Assembly (NCBI RefSeq): GCF_023856365.1
Contig: NC_064540.1
Span: forward strand, 28,884,474-28,948,473
Direction: 5' to 3'
Origin: Brienomyrus brachyistius
Lineage: Eukaryota > Chordata > Actinopteri > Osteoglossiformes > Mormyridae
Length of the DNA: 64,000 bases
Below the pieces are notes generated by a model, which saw only the letters and a program-made list of their open reading frames with translations, ran no database searches and was not told the origin of the DNA. Below are positions 1 through 9,959 of the stretch, one piece after another; within the stretch, counting starts at the first letter, position 1; every line of letters starts with the position of its first letter. Position numbers and translations under genes: made by a program.

Positions 1-1330
1 CCGAGGTCTAGGATGTTTAAAAGTCAAAAAACACATATTTACTCCCCTCACCCTCTTCCCCCTTACCCCTTTTGACAACCCGCTTCCCACATTTCCCTTT
101 TTTAGGCTATTCCAGTGGATTTAAATAGCAGAGATGTGGGGTGGATATGTCGAATTCAGCTGTGTGGAGTTTACCGTTGCAGATATTACATTTTACTGTT
201 TTACACGAATGCAGTTTTGGGTTCTCAGTACTTACATAGTAGTAAAGCCCACAAGCTTTGCATTTTCTGAACTTGTCATAGGGGCTAGCAGTCTCCCCCC
301 CCCACGGGGCAGACCGAAGTCATAGAGTGACGCTCGAAGCACACGTTATTTAAGCATCTGAAATTGCAGTGCTCACACAATATCCCTGGGGTGGTTTTAC
401 CTTCTCTACAATTAGTCTGACAGACGCTGCAGAATTTTTCGCAGTGATGAGTGTGAGGTGAGTCATACCCTTTGAAACAGCTTGTGCAAACATAGCCCAA
501 CCCTAAGAAGCCCGTAACGCATTTAATGCCGTAAAAATGCTGTTTGTGTAAAAAGAAATACACCACCCGTCTACTGCCAATAGGCGTAGGGGTCTGGTAA
601 ATGTGGAGATTGTTTGATTACACTTGTTGGTAATACACCACTGCTTTGCAATGAATGAATTTCTCAAAATTGATAATGTCATTCAAAGCGACAGCATGGT
701 TGATCCCGCTTTCTCCTGTAACTCCAGGCCAAGCTTTTCACCTCGGCGTCAGTGAGATTTCCATGGAGCAGATGCACCGAGTTTATGGCGAAACACGCAC
801 TGCTGTTGTTTTTAATGATAAACATGTGTTTGGCTTATTTAGAAATTATTTCTGTAGCTAGCATGGTCTGTAGTTTTCATTTGTTCCCACCGCCCCATGG
901 GATGTTGATTACATCTACGATTACTTCTAGGTTGGAATCATTTAAAATTTCTTGAGTAAACTGAATCAGGCGATCCAGCAATTGCTGGAAGTCTGTCATC
1001 TCCCCCTCCTCATACCGTACAATTTGCGACAGCTTGTCTTTTAAAAATAAGGTATTGCCTCATTCACAATATTTTGAAATCCCCTGATTACATTTTCATA
1101 GTACTCTCGGAAATTCGCGCCGTTTCTAGGTTGCGGAATCTGTACATCATTGAATCTATGGCATTGTACAACCCCGTCAGGCGGAGGATCCATCATTTCC
1201 ACGTCACCACCACCACCACCACCTTCCTCCAACATTTCAGAATCCGCTGGGGACCATGCAGCCTCGTCGCCAGGAAGCCCCCATCCTGCTTCTGGTTCAG
1301 AGTCTGAATCAGAGCCCCTTTCATTTAACT
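1..1330 (-). pseudogene. Polinton/Maverick-type protein-primed DNA polymerase B, N-terminal part, broken
   Basis: The minus strand encodes, in several shifted frames, the N-terminal half of a family-B DNA polymerase of the protein-primed type that replicates Polinton/Maverick elements and adintovirus-like viruses. Read from 1,330 downward there is an acidic, glycine-rich leader, then a block with an EYYENVIRGF motif (about 1,041-1,235), a region near 680-825, and a cysteine/histidine-rich zinc-ribbon block at 285-566 (CTSCFKGYDSPHTHHC, then CEHC). The Cys-rich reading continues in another frame to about 110. At the window edge lies an exonuclease-I-like motif, KYVFFDF, where the expected Glu codon is a stop. 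I see at least four breaks: stops near 1,041, 877 and 679, and a frame change at the G-run near 297. The catalytic polymerase domain would lie outside the window. It is a relic, not a working gene. Assignment is by recalled family resemblance. Confidence 0.78.
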
Positions 1331-1610
1331 ATGCTTAATAACGTCTCTAACAACAGTAGGAAACGTTGCGGGTGGCGAGTAATGTTGAGCAAAGTAAAGT
1401 GTATCATTTTCATTATTAGGTCCGATCGCGTCACATGATGATGTCGATTTCATCTAAGGCTTCGGGTATAGAAGGGGGTGTTGCTCCATCCATACCTGCT
1501 GTTTGAGGTCTTTCGTAGTTTGTCTCTTGACAAACCTCTCTCGATCCGCGCCGTCTCGCGTAGAAAGAACACAGAATACCACAAGCTCTAAAAAATTTTA
1601 AAAATGATAG

Positions 1611-1910
1611 TTATTTCAGTGTATAGCATTTATCATGAAACATGTATAAAAGGAATAATATACTCACTCTGGAAGTCCCGTGTAGTTTTCTCTTTCCAGT
1701 GGGGTAAGGCCGTAGATGATACTTGGGGTACTTCTGTTTGATCAGGCAAAACCGGTACGGTGACTGCTCACCATAATAAATATCTACGGCGGGTTGCGTT
1801 CCTTTTAAGGTAGATGTGCAGGAAAAGACAAAGACAAACACAGACATTGCACTTGACCCGGGATGATCTACGGTGGGGAGAAAATAACAGTTGTATGGGA
1901 AAACTGACAC
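1611..1910 (-). other. Unassigned 99-codon open frame upstream of the polB relic
   Basis: An open frame on the same strand as the polymerase relic and just upstream of it. It has a hydrophobic N-terminal third and a basic, Tyr/Pro-rich centre (YHLRPYPTGKRKLHG). I recognise no family. It could be an upstream part of the same Polinton-like element, or chance. No promoter or start context supports it. Confidence 0.15.
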
Positions 1911-2139
1911 ACTAACACTTGAGTGCTCCAGGGGTCAGACACTACTCTGCTCCCCCTCCCTCCTTCCCCTCCCTGCCACTTTCACAGACACAGACACACG
2001 GCCAAACTGCTGCAGGAGGGGGTGCAAAGCGTTTATATGAGGATAGCGTCAGACACACCTCCTCTCACGCTCCAAATCTCTTATTTTCCCTGGGTTTCTT
2101 TCAGGTTTGTACAACACTGGGATAAGCTCCTACATCACT

Positions 2140-2360
2140 CTTAGAATGTCCAAGTCCTTTGCAGGCACAGCCAGCCTCAGAGGGCTGAAGAATTCCTTAT
2201 CTGCAACATTTCCAGGCTCCGGACCGACGGGGACATCATTCATCTTCCGACAGTCCCAGCGTACGGTCGCACTTGATCAGGTAACCAGCCCGCTCAGCAC
2301 CGCCGTCCATCACCCTCATAGAACGGGCTATTCGGACAAATCCCACTCGCATTCATAAGG
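2140..2360 (-). other. Two abutting short open frames, possible exon or element remnant
   Basis: The minus strand has a 37-codon frame starting ATG near 2,355 and ending TGA near 2,243. A second frame overlaps it and ends at a TAG near 2,140 (reading ...KDLDILRVM). Together they look like one coding segment broken by a single shift, but I cannot assign a family. The flanking 1,920-2,100 is pyrimidine-rich with nothing recognisable. Confidence 0.15.
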
Positions 2361-2399
2361 ACACAATTGACTGAAACTTCATTGCAGTTTCCGCACTAG

Positions 2400-4460
2400 T
2401 CAAAATAAATAAATAATAAAAAAAACCTCCCGCAACAAATTTCACACCACCTGCAACATCTGGAAATAATTAACAACTGGCCACTAGTCGTGACGTCACA
2501 TGACCCCGCCCCAAGTGACCTCCGTGATCCCAACCCCTTAATCTTCGTGACCTTTGACCCGATCTGTCATCTTTGACAAGTTGACCCCTTTGATCTTTAG
2601 GTCATCAATCTTTTTTGAAAGAAGCAATATGCCTCTACACTCTCTCCCGAATGCAAGATGATTGATCTTAGTCAAATGTTGCTGTCATTACAGTGCCTCC
2701 AATGGTGTCTTGGAGCCTATGGCTACGAGAACCGAATGACACAAACTCCTTGGGCAGACGTCCATTGGCAAAATACAAGGCATGCCTGCGCTTGATGTGA
2801 TAACAGATTGAAAACTCTGTATTTTTCTGAGCAGCCAACTATTTTGCAAATTGTACAAAAAAAATTTTATGTCTATGAGCAGTATTATTATGGCTAAGAA
2901 GTGCATTCAAGGTTAATGCCACTGATGCTAAACTAATTTCACAATGTCAGCCAGCCATCTTGGCTTTTTTTTTTTTTTTTACTGCAACTGCATCAACTTC
3001 AGCATCATTTCATAGTTTTAGACTTACAAGCCTGCAAACTATCCCACACCAATAAAAAGGGGTACATGATATAATTTAAAGATATTCCATAATTACATAT
3101 ACGGTTACCAAAACATACACATAAAGCCAAAACATAAATTGCTATCTACATATTCAGCATTAACAGAATTTGTATTACCCTTGTCAAACTTTTTGAAATG
3201 CTATGTTGTTCACAAAAGCCTCCCCATGTAGAACTATTTGGATGCACTCCAAAGATACGTCATCTTTGAAGTCCATTAGTCACGATGGATTTTAATATTA
3301 AACAAAGACTGGAGAAAGAACCTGGGTGTGAAGAAGCAGGTATGGAAGTTATAGTCTCTGATAAGAAGCTGGTGACTACAGTACTTTAAAATTGTTCAAT
3401 TTTAAGATTCAAGAGTTTTTGTGTTAAGAAATTCATTGGTTTTGATAATGTGTTTATACCTGGCAGAAGTTAACAAGTTGCTGAACCAATGTGCTACCTG
3501 ACATTAGCTATTTAACTCACGCTATTTCTTTTAACTTAAAATTTAAAAAAATGTTCCCTCTTCACAAAAGAAAAAAAATGTTTATAGACAAAAATAATAA
3601 TTCAAAGGACACAAAAGACTTTGGATCGATATAAATAAGTTGCATATATGTTCGGATTTTGCCAAATACTGCACCAGATATTTCGCTAACTGTGTGGTAA
3701 ATAGTTAACAGTAGCAAACCTCCAATCAAGTGACAGATCTTATTTTACAATCTTGGCTATTATATACAGATAACCTGCCAGATCTTTTAACCATCTTTAT
3801 GACAACATGGGACTGTATTAGGAGTGTTTTCTCATGGCAGTCCCATTCTTCCTGCTGCCGCTCCCCTCCCCCTCAGTATTGCATAGTTATGTAGAAAGGA
3901 ATATTACAGAAGCAAAGATAATATGCTGGTGCTTGACAGGACTGTTAATTTTTAACCGATTTTCAAACATTGAACATAATGTGAAAAATTCACATTCAAA
4001 CCATAATTAAGTCATTACAATTTTAAGTGCCACTGTAGCCTATAAGTGCATTTAGACCGTTGTAATTTTATTGTTAGCTGTCTACAAAGCTCCTAAAAGT
4101 TTCCAGGGTAGGGAAATATTTTTTGAAATAGTTTTTCATTCCATCTCTATACTTTTCTGATCCCACAACACTTGCCCACTTGCTATTTCCTGCAACGTAA
4201 CTGCATGGATAAACCTAAACAATACAGACATGTCCTGTAAAGTGTGCTTTAAACATTTAACTAAAGGGGACAATGTACACCATGTAATTTTAATATTATG
4301 TTTTTTCATACATATTTATTAATAATTGCACTGTGTCCATTCAGTGCCAGTGACAATAAACAGCACAGCTGGGCTACTAAACGTGAAGTGCATACACAGA
4401 AACTGAAATAAGTTACAAACGCTGAAAGATAATACTGCCAAAATCTGCATGTAAATCTAA
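2400..4460. other. Unrecognised AT-rich interval
   Basis: About 2 kb without a supportable gene or named repeat. It includes a T-run near 2,964-2,982 and scattered A/T-rich words. Open frames here are short and uninformative. Confidence 0.5.
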
Positions 4461-4463
4461 CTT

Positions 4464-4620
4464 TACTGTGGTGTTGGTGTTAAGGTTTTAACTCAAACCC
4501 GCTTTCTAGAATAATTCAATATAGATCTGCATTTCCTCACACACATCATCAAGTGAGAATACCAGAGAGGTATACCCGAAAGTGGGTTCGGGTTTAAACC
4601 CTAACTACGGCACCACAGTA
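4464..4620. mobile_element. Short foldback (hairpin) MITE-like element
   Basis: The outer arms are inverted copies about 44 bp long, beginning TACTGTGGTG on the left and ending CACCACAGTA on the right. They contain matching inner words (left TTTTAACTCAAACCCGCTTT, right AAAGTGGGTTCGGGTTTAAA). A roughly 65-bp loop separates them. Both ends lie on TA, so a Tc1/mariner-type duplication is possible. It has no coding capacity. Confidence 0.55.
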
Positions 4621-5212
4621 CAATTAGCTTTATATTCCATTTTTTTCCGGAGTGGGCGGAGGGGTCACTGTTATGGTGTGGTATTGATGGTGTGACGATC
4701 AATGTGTTAAAAGGTAAGAATATAATTATAGATGATATTGTGCAATCGTTTTTTTTGTTGAATAGATTGTAAAAAAATGTGGATAATGTATAAGAATCCT
4801 GCAGTGCGTGTAGTGCAGTGAGCCTTATGCTATTTGACTTTATGTTTTCTTGTGGGACTTCTTAAAAAAGGAAAAAGTACCTGTCTTATTCTTTATTTAG
4901 TCTTTATCAGATATGATTGTCATAGTACTTATTTCCCTCTGTTCAACCCAGCTACAAATATTGGTGCAGACTCTGTGCACACACTGTCTCATGTTGATGT
5001 CACATGAATTCCAATCTGAACATTCACATTCAGGTCGCATGGCCGCAAATCGGATACGTATCCGATTTAGTACCACATATGAAAGTGACACAAATATGAT
5101 TTGAAAAGATCAAATTTGCATGTCCACACAGCCCTGAAAAGATAAGATCTGTGTCACATTAAGGCAAAAAATCTGATTTGAGTCACTTCAGCATGGCAAT
5201 GTGAACATAGTC
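4621..5212. other. Unrecognised interval
   Basis: No gene is supportable. A palindromic word, GGATACGTATCC (near 5,052), sits in sequence that resembles the ends of small hAT MITEs, but I could not pair termini. Confidence 0.4.
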
Positions 5213-5612
5213 TTAATGGTGTAGTTGCAAAATTCAGTTTGATAAATAAATAAGAAAAAACTAACTCATTGTCATGCCCGGCTCGTCCGCTCTTCGTGTG
5301 TGCCACGCCCCCTGGTTACCCACGTGTTCTTCCCTGATTGTTCCCACCTGTGTCTGATTACTTTGATCCTGTCATGTCCTATTTAAGTCCTGGTCCTTGT
5401 GGTTACCCTTGTCCATCATTGCGTGACTCTTGGTCTTCCCTAGTTTCCATGTTCACCGGTGTTCCTTTCCCCTAATAAACCCCCGATCTCCCCGATCCTG
5501 CCGCATCTGCCTGGTTTTTGGCCAACCGCCCGCACGATCACCTGTTCGCCCGTGCCGGAGCGTGACACTCATGTCACTATTTCTAGGCTTGTTTCATTGA
5601 ATATGTAGCCAC
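5213..5612. repeat. Copy of a dispersed repeat, split by a solo LTR
   Basis: The flanks of the solo LTR (5,213-5,269 and 5,573-5,612) match, in order, a continuous stretch at about 23,444-23,535 inside the piggyBac-like MITE. The second site is therefore a paralogous empty site. The match stops at both outer ends, so only a fragment of the parent repeat is present here. Confidence 0.7.
5270..5567 (+). mobile_element. Solo LTR, Ty3/gypsy type
   Basis: A 298-bp unit begins TGTCATGCCCGGCTCGTCCG and ends in TGACA, with a polyadenylation-like AATAAA near 5,474. It is flanked by a 5-bp duplication CTCAT at 5,265-5,269 and 5,568-5,572. No internal retroviral sequence remains, so it is a solo LTR. 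Related LTRs lie at 19,389 and, inverted, at 58,012-58,200. Confidence 0.85.
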
Positions 5613-5734
5613 TTTAAAGCTGTTCGCTATTTGACATGACAAAACTTAAATCATTTCTTGCTTTGGCTTGGCTTTACATAAAGTCAACAAATAAGAAGAA
5701 GGGTGGAAAGGTTACTCCATGTTCTTCTTCATAC

Positions 5735-6425
5735 CGGGAATCAGTGAGGAGCCATTTCTCCTGTAAGCCTGATGGCATTTTTTCCACAATAGGCTTTATC
5801 CCACAAGGAGTATCGAGGTATGCTACACAGGAAGGTATCCATCATTCTTAGCTGCCAGCAGCTCCATAAGAAGATCACTTTGTGTTTATCTTTTTCTGAC
5901 AGACGAGGAAAACTGTCCAGTCTTTTAAATAGGGCATTGTTAACTATCTCTGGTGTAGCCAAACATTGAGTGCCGCTCGTGGGTTCGTAGCATGCGCAAC
6001 ACGGATTCTTTTGACATGGTTAGATGACTCTTTACCAAGCCATTTTAGTAGTAGGTCCCCTATGACATTGAGATATGATGACTGCCATGCCCTGAAGCTC
6101 TCTGGTGTGTCATCAAACTTAAAAAGGCCTGTAGTGACTAACTCTCTACGTGCTAGGAACCTAGCAAAGTCCAATATAGCTGGAGCATTATGAGAAGGAT
6201 GCTGGGTGTACTGTCTTTACTGGTCATCTGGTAGATGAGTATAACATGCGTTGTTGGTTGCATGTCTATTATCATTCTCCAAAGGCATGATGAAGTCAAG
6301 CATTGTCCTCTCCATTGCAACCAGAGGTGATGTTCATTGAAAAGGAGTTTTAGTGCCGGGTAGGATCTTTCTCAATTTCCAATGCTTCTAAGTTTGCTTC
6401 CAATTTGGCTTTTTCTTGTTAAATA
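5735..6425 (-). pseudogene. BEL/Pao-type retrotransposon gag remnant
   Basis: Read on the minus strand from 6,425, there is a charged coiled-coil-like stretch (KAKLEANLEALEIEKD). Two large frames follow: 6,174-5,944, containing FARFLARRELVTTGLFKFDD and WQSSYLNVIGDLLLKWLGKE, and 5,962-5,741, containing NALFKRLDSFPRLSEKD. This order is typical of the DUF1759-like gag region of BEL/Pao elements and their fish relatives. The two frames overlap with a shift, and stops interrupt the 5' part. Protease, reverse transcriptase and LTRs are absent. It is a fragment of a non-functional element. Confidence 0.7.
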
Positions 6426-6429
6426 GAAT

Positions 6430-6450
6430 TACTAACCCTAACCCTAACCC
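6430..6450. repeat. Short CCCTAA-type run
   Basis: Three copies of CCCTAA-like sequence, matching the vertebrate telomere motif on the C-rich strand. It is far too short to claim a telomere fusion. Confidence 0.5.
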
Positions 6451-6519
6451 AATAGAATTTATTAAAAACTATCACAACACTTTTGAATCCGAGGGCAGAA
6501 CACTGGCCTTCATTATTTT

Positions 6520-7645
6520 CGCAGTGTTTAGTTTCAGTTTCCATATTTCTTTGTCAGTTCTTAGTTTCCCTGTTAATTTCTTGAGTTAATTATTAGTTTC
6601 ACCTGTTGCCTGTTCTTGTGCTGATCCTTGTGTGTTTCCTGATTGCTTGTTGTCCTGCACTACAGCCCTGCACGGGACTGTTTTTTTAATCCTCCTCCTG
6701 TTATTTGTCTCTGTCACTCCCACCCGCTCCCGGAATATTTCTATCCAATCCCGCCCGCACCTGCAGATCCATTAATGGATGTACTGTATGATGAAATAAG
6801 TTTATATGCATTAAATGTTTTATTCCAATAGAACAAGAACTAAATAAATCAAACAAATTCAACAAAAATCTCTCAACTTTGTGATGTAAGCTGAGCCTAA
6901 AAATTAATCAGATGTGCAAATATCTGCACAGTTATAAAAAAAACAATAACCAAATCTTTAAATATCAACAAATTGAATACAACAAATGTTTAAATATCAC
7001 ACTATAAACAAACAAGAGCAGCTTAAACAAAAGATAACCCTGAACCTTGTTTCAAAGAAATACATTTAAACTAGCTGAACATCACAATTTAATACAATAG
7101 CTCAGAACAAACATAAATATATAACACAAAATAAATGACATCAGTTACATTCTCCATTCTGCCAAAAATTTTGGGACCCACTGTCTATTTTTAGCCAACC
7201 GTTTCCGCCCGCAGCAACCTTAAAACCGTCCGCTCCCGCGCGATTTCCATTGTGTCCCACGGGACCCACGGGATCCCAGTCCCAATGCAGGGCTCTATCC
7301 TGCACCCTTCGTGATTGGTTTATTGTTTCATGTCTCACTCCTTCTGTCATTACCCGTTTCAGTTTCTGTATTTAAGTTTCTGTCTTAGTTCAGTTCCCCA
7401 GTGGGTTATTGAATGTCTGTATGACAGTGATGTTAAACGTTGTGTTATTTGTATTCTACCTGCCTCTTTTTGCCCTGACCCATTTGTAATTATTGTTTGT
7501 TTATCCCCTTTTACTTTTGGCCCCTTGTGGTCTGATTTTATTTGGTAATGTTGTCCCGTATTTTCAGTCCTGTTAATAAACCCTTGTTGTCCTTTGAATC
7601 GCCAGTGGGTTGTCCTTCTTTCTGCCTGCACCAGATGTGATACAA
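6520..7645 (+). mobile_element. Gypsy-type LTR split by a hAT MITE
   Basis: Sequence at 6,520-6,660 and 7,306-7,645 matches, in order, the reverse complement of the solo LTR at 44,597-45,221. Shared words include the GAGTTAATTA region, CAGTTCCCCAGTGG, and the stretch before the polyadenylation-like AATAAA near 7,574. Outer boundaries are not sharp. A 637-bp MITE interrupts it. Confidence 0.6.
6661..7297. mobile_element. hAT-type MITE with 8-bp target duplication
   Basis: The termini are inverted: TACAGCCCTGCACGGGACTG on the left, and the right end reads in reverse complement TAGAGCCCTGCATTGGGACTG (one gap). The flanks are identical 8-mers TCCTGCAC at 6,653-6,660 and 7,298-7,305, the duplication length expected of hAT. 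The interior has no coding capacity, so it is non-autonomous. Confidence 0.85.
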
Positions 7646-7780
7646 ATGATTATTTTTAACTTTGTTAATGACTATTTACTATTTATTTAACTACATTTCC
7701 TATTCAAACTCATTTCATGTATGGTTTCATGAAAAACAAGGAAATTTTGAAGTGACCCCAAACTTTTGAACAGTAGTGTA
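7640..7780 (-). mobile_element. Tc1/mariner terminal fragment
   Basis: The segment ends with a sequence close to the common fish Tc1-like terminus (CCCCAAACTTTTGAACAGTA). No partner terminus or transposase was found. Confidence 0.45.
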
Positions 7781-7974
7781 TTTAACAGTTCTTCACCAAA
7801 AAAAATGTAAAAACATTATTTCTTTAAGTCTATTTCATATTTAACTTTTCCACATGCACTTTCAGGCTGGGGACAGCCATCCATGTGGCAGCTTGTGTTC
7901 ATATTTGTTATGATGCAGCATGGCGCAGGTGTAAAAAAGGTGATGATATACTGGCGGCTCTGAGACACAAGGGG

Positions 7975-8480
7975 GGTTTTTAAAGGAAACTAAATACACT
8001 GCATAAATAAAAGGAACCAAAAATAAAAGGAGCACGAGGCATCAAATAAAGTAAAACAAGGAAAACAATAACTAGCTACAGTACAAGAAACCACAAAGAA
8101 ACAAGGAAGAAGGCAACACTGGGAGCAAAAACAGGAAAGTGAAACCAGCATGCAGGAACATATCACAAACTCACTAAGGAACTGAATACAGGCAGCCACT
8201 TAAATGCAGAGGAGCACCAGGGCAAACAAGGAACAGGTGCAATGCATTGGAAATCAAAAAGGATTCAGGACAACAAGGAACAGGTAGGGCAGAATACAAT
8301 TAAACGAGCATGAAACTAAGGAATCTTAAACCAAAACCAGAAACTAGGAGGTATAACACAGAGAACTGAATACACTGGATAAAATCAAATCAAGCAGGAC
8401 ACAAACTGGGCAAACCAAACTTAAGCAAAATAACTACAAACAACAAAAACCAATAGTTAAAACAGGTGAGGCTAGTTTTA
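7975..8480 (-). mobile_element. Gypsy-type LTR, decayed
   Basis: The reverse complement has the same layout as the LTRs at 6,520 and 44,597: pyrimidine-rich U3, CACCTGTTCCTTGTT words, and CAGTTCCTTAGTGAGTTTGT after a TATTTAAG-like box. Exact ends could not be set. Confidence 0.45.
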
Positions 8481-8932
8481 CACCAGCCTCAAACTCATAC
8501 CTGGTAGGTTCTCAGTCTCTCTAAGCCAACCTTTAGCTCATTGAGTCATGGAAGTAATGGTGCAATAGTGTGGAAGTAAAATTGGACATTGGTAGCCCAG
8601 GAGGGGAGGCATATTGGGTCTCTTATGTCTTAGGCCTTAGGCAAGCAAGATTGTTTTGAATACTGTGTGACCTCGCTTCATGATAGCTGCCTGCAGTTAA
8701 TTCCGTAGACCCTGAAGAAAGGTCAGACCTTGGAGAGGCAGACAGTGGAGCAAAAGAGGGGGAGAAACCACCTGCAGGAAAAGATTCGAAGCTGCCCCAA
8801 CTGGTGCACAACGAGTTATAGCTTTATAAAATAATTGCAGCAGATGATGTATAGTATGTTATGCAGTAGTGCAATGTATAGGTAATTATGCTAATCTTAC
8901 TAATCATAGGTTAACTATGTATTTGCAGTGAT
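8481..8932. other. Unrecognised interval
   Basis: No gene or named repeat seen. Open frames here are short. Confidence 0.4.
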
Positions 8933-8945
8933 TCAATAATAATAC

Positions 8946-9295
8946 CATCCATTTTCCAAACCGCTTATCCTACTGGGTCGCGGGGGGTCCGGAGCCTATC
9001 CCGGAAGCAATGGGCACAAGGCAGGGAACAACCCAGGATGAGGGGCCAGCCCATCACAGGGCACACTCACACACCATTCACTCACACATGCACACCTACA
9101 GGCAATTTAGCAAGTCCAATCAGCCTCAGGATGTTTTTGGACTGTGGAGGGAAACCGGAGTACCCGGAGGAAAACCCACAACGACATGGGGAGAACATGC
9201 AAACTCCACACACATGTAACCCAGGCAGGGGCTTGAACCCGGGTCCCAGAGGTGTGAGGCAACAGTGCTAACCACTGCACCACCATGCCGCCCCC
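8946..9295 (-). mobile_element. V-SINE, complete copy
   Basis: In reverse complement it has a tRNA-derived head (A-box-like TGGTGCAGTGGTTAGCACTG, B-box-like GGGTTCAAG), the conserved V-SINE core (GGAGTTTGCATGTTCTCCCC) and a short TGGA tail. It is flanked by a 13-bp duplication with one mismatch at 8,933-8,945 and 9,296-9,308, which indicates LINE-mediated integration. Confidence 0.85.
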
Positions 9296-9309
9296 TCAAT
9301 GATAATACG

Positions 9310-9955
9310 TCAGTGTGTTAATCATTAATCAATGGAACACCCAAAGATTAACAGTGACTCAATGTCATATAATCAATATCCATATACATATCTGAAGTAG
9401 AGTCTAGAAGCCGAGATGGATTCTGGTAAATTGAGCAAGATGGGTGGATTTTACCTTGCTACCAAGGGGAACCAATAGAACAGGAGAATTGTGTTTGTTA
9501 TACGTTTGAGCTCAGTTTGTTGGTGTTTTGTGACCAATCAGGACTTAGAAGTACTTATTGGGAATTGGGAGTTATGGTTTATCAACTGGTTGCTCTGTGT
9601 GCTGGATGTGACTTGGTACCAAGTGCCAGAGTGTGATGGCAGCACTTTGCTGGAATGCTGGAATAAAAGAGATTTTCTTTACTCACCAAACTGAGAGGTC
9701 CAGACTTTCATTGTAAGTGACTCTCTCTGTTATAAGAGAGGTTGATTTATAATTTCTACCACAATAGCACACTGGGGCTGAAGGACTAGAGACAGAACAC
9801 CAGATGGAAAGGGGATGTAAAGGGCAGGGTTGGATGGTACAGACGCTGACAATATTAAGTTCGGCTGCAGATGAAGATGGTCAGAAGCTGTGCATGCATA
9901 CAAAAATGTTATAATGAGCATTCATGGATGATCTGACAGTGACTACTCTATAACA
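9310..9955. other. Unrecognised interval
   Basis: No supported gene. Short open frames only. Confidence 0.4.
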
Positions 9956-9959
9956 TTGG

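Noticed and set aside
6430..6450. Telomere-like CCCTAA repeats as a chromosome-fusion scar
   Set aside because: Only about three units; such short runs arise by chance.
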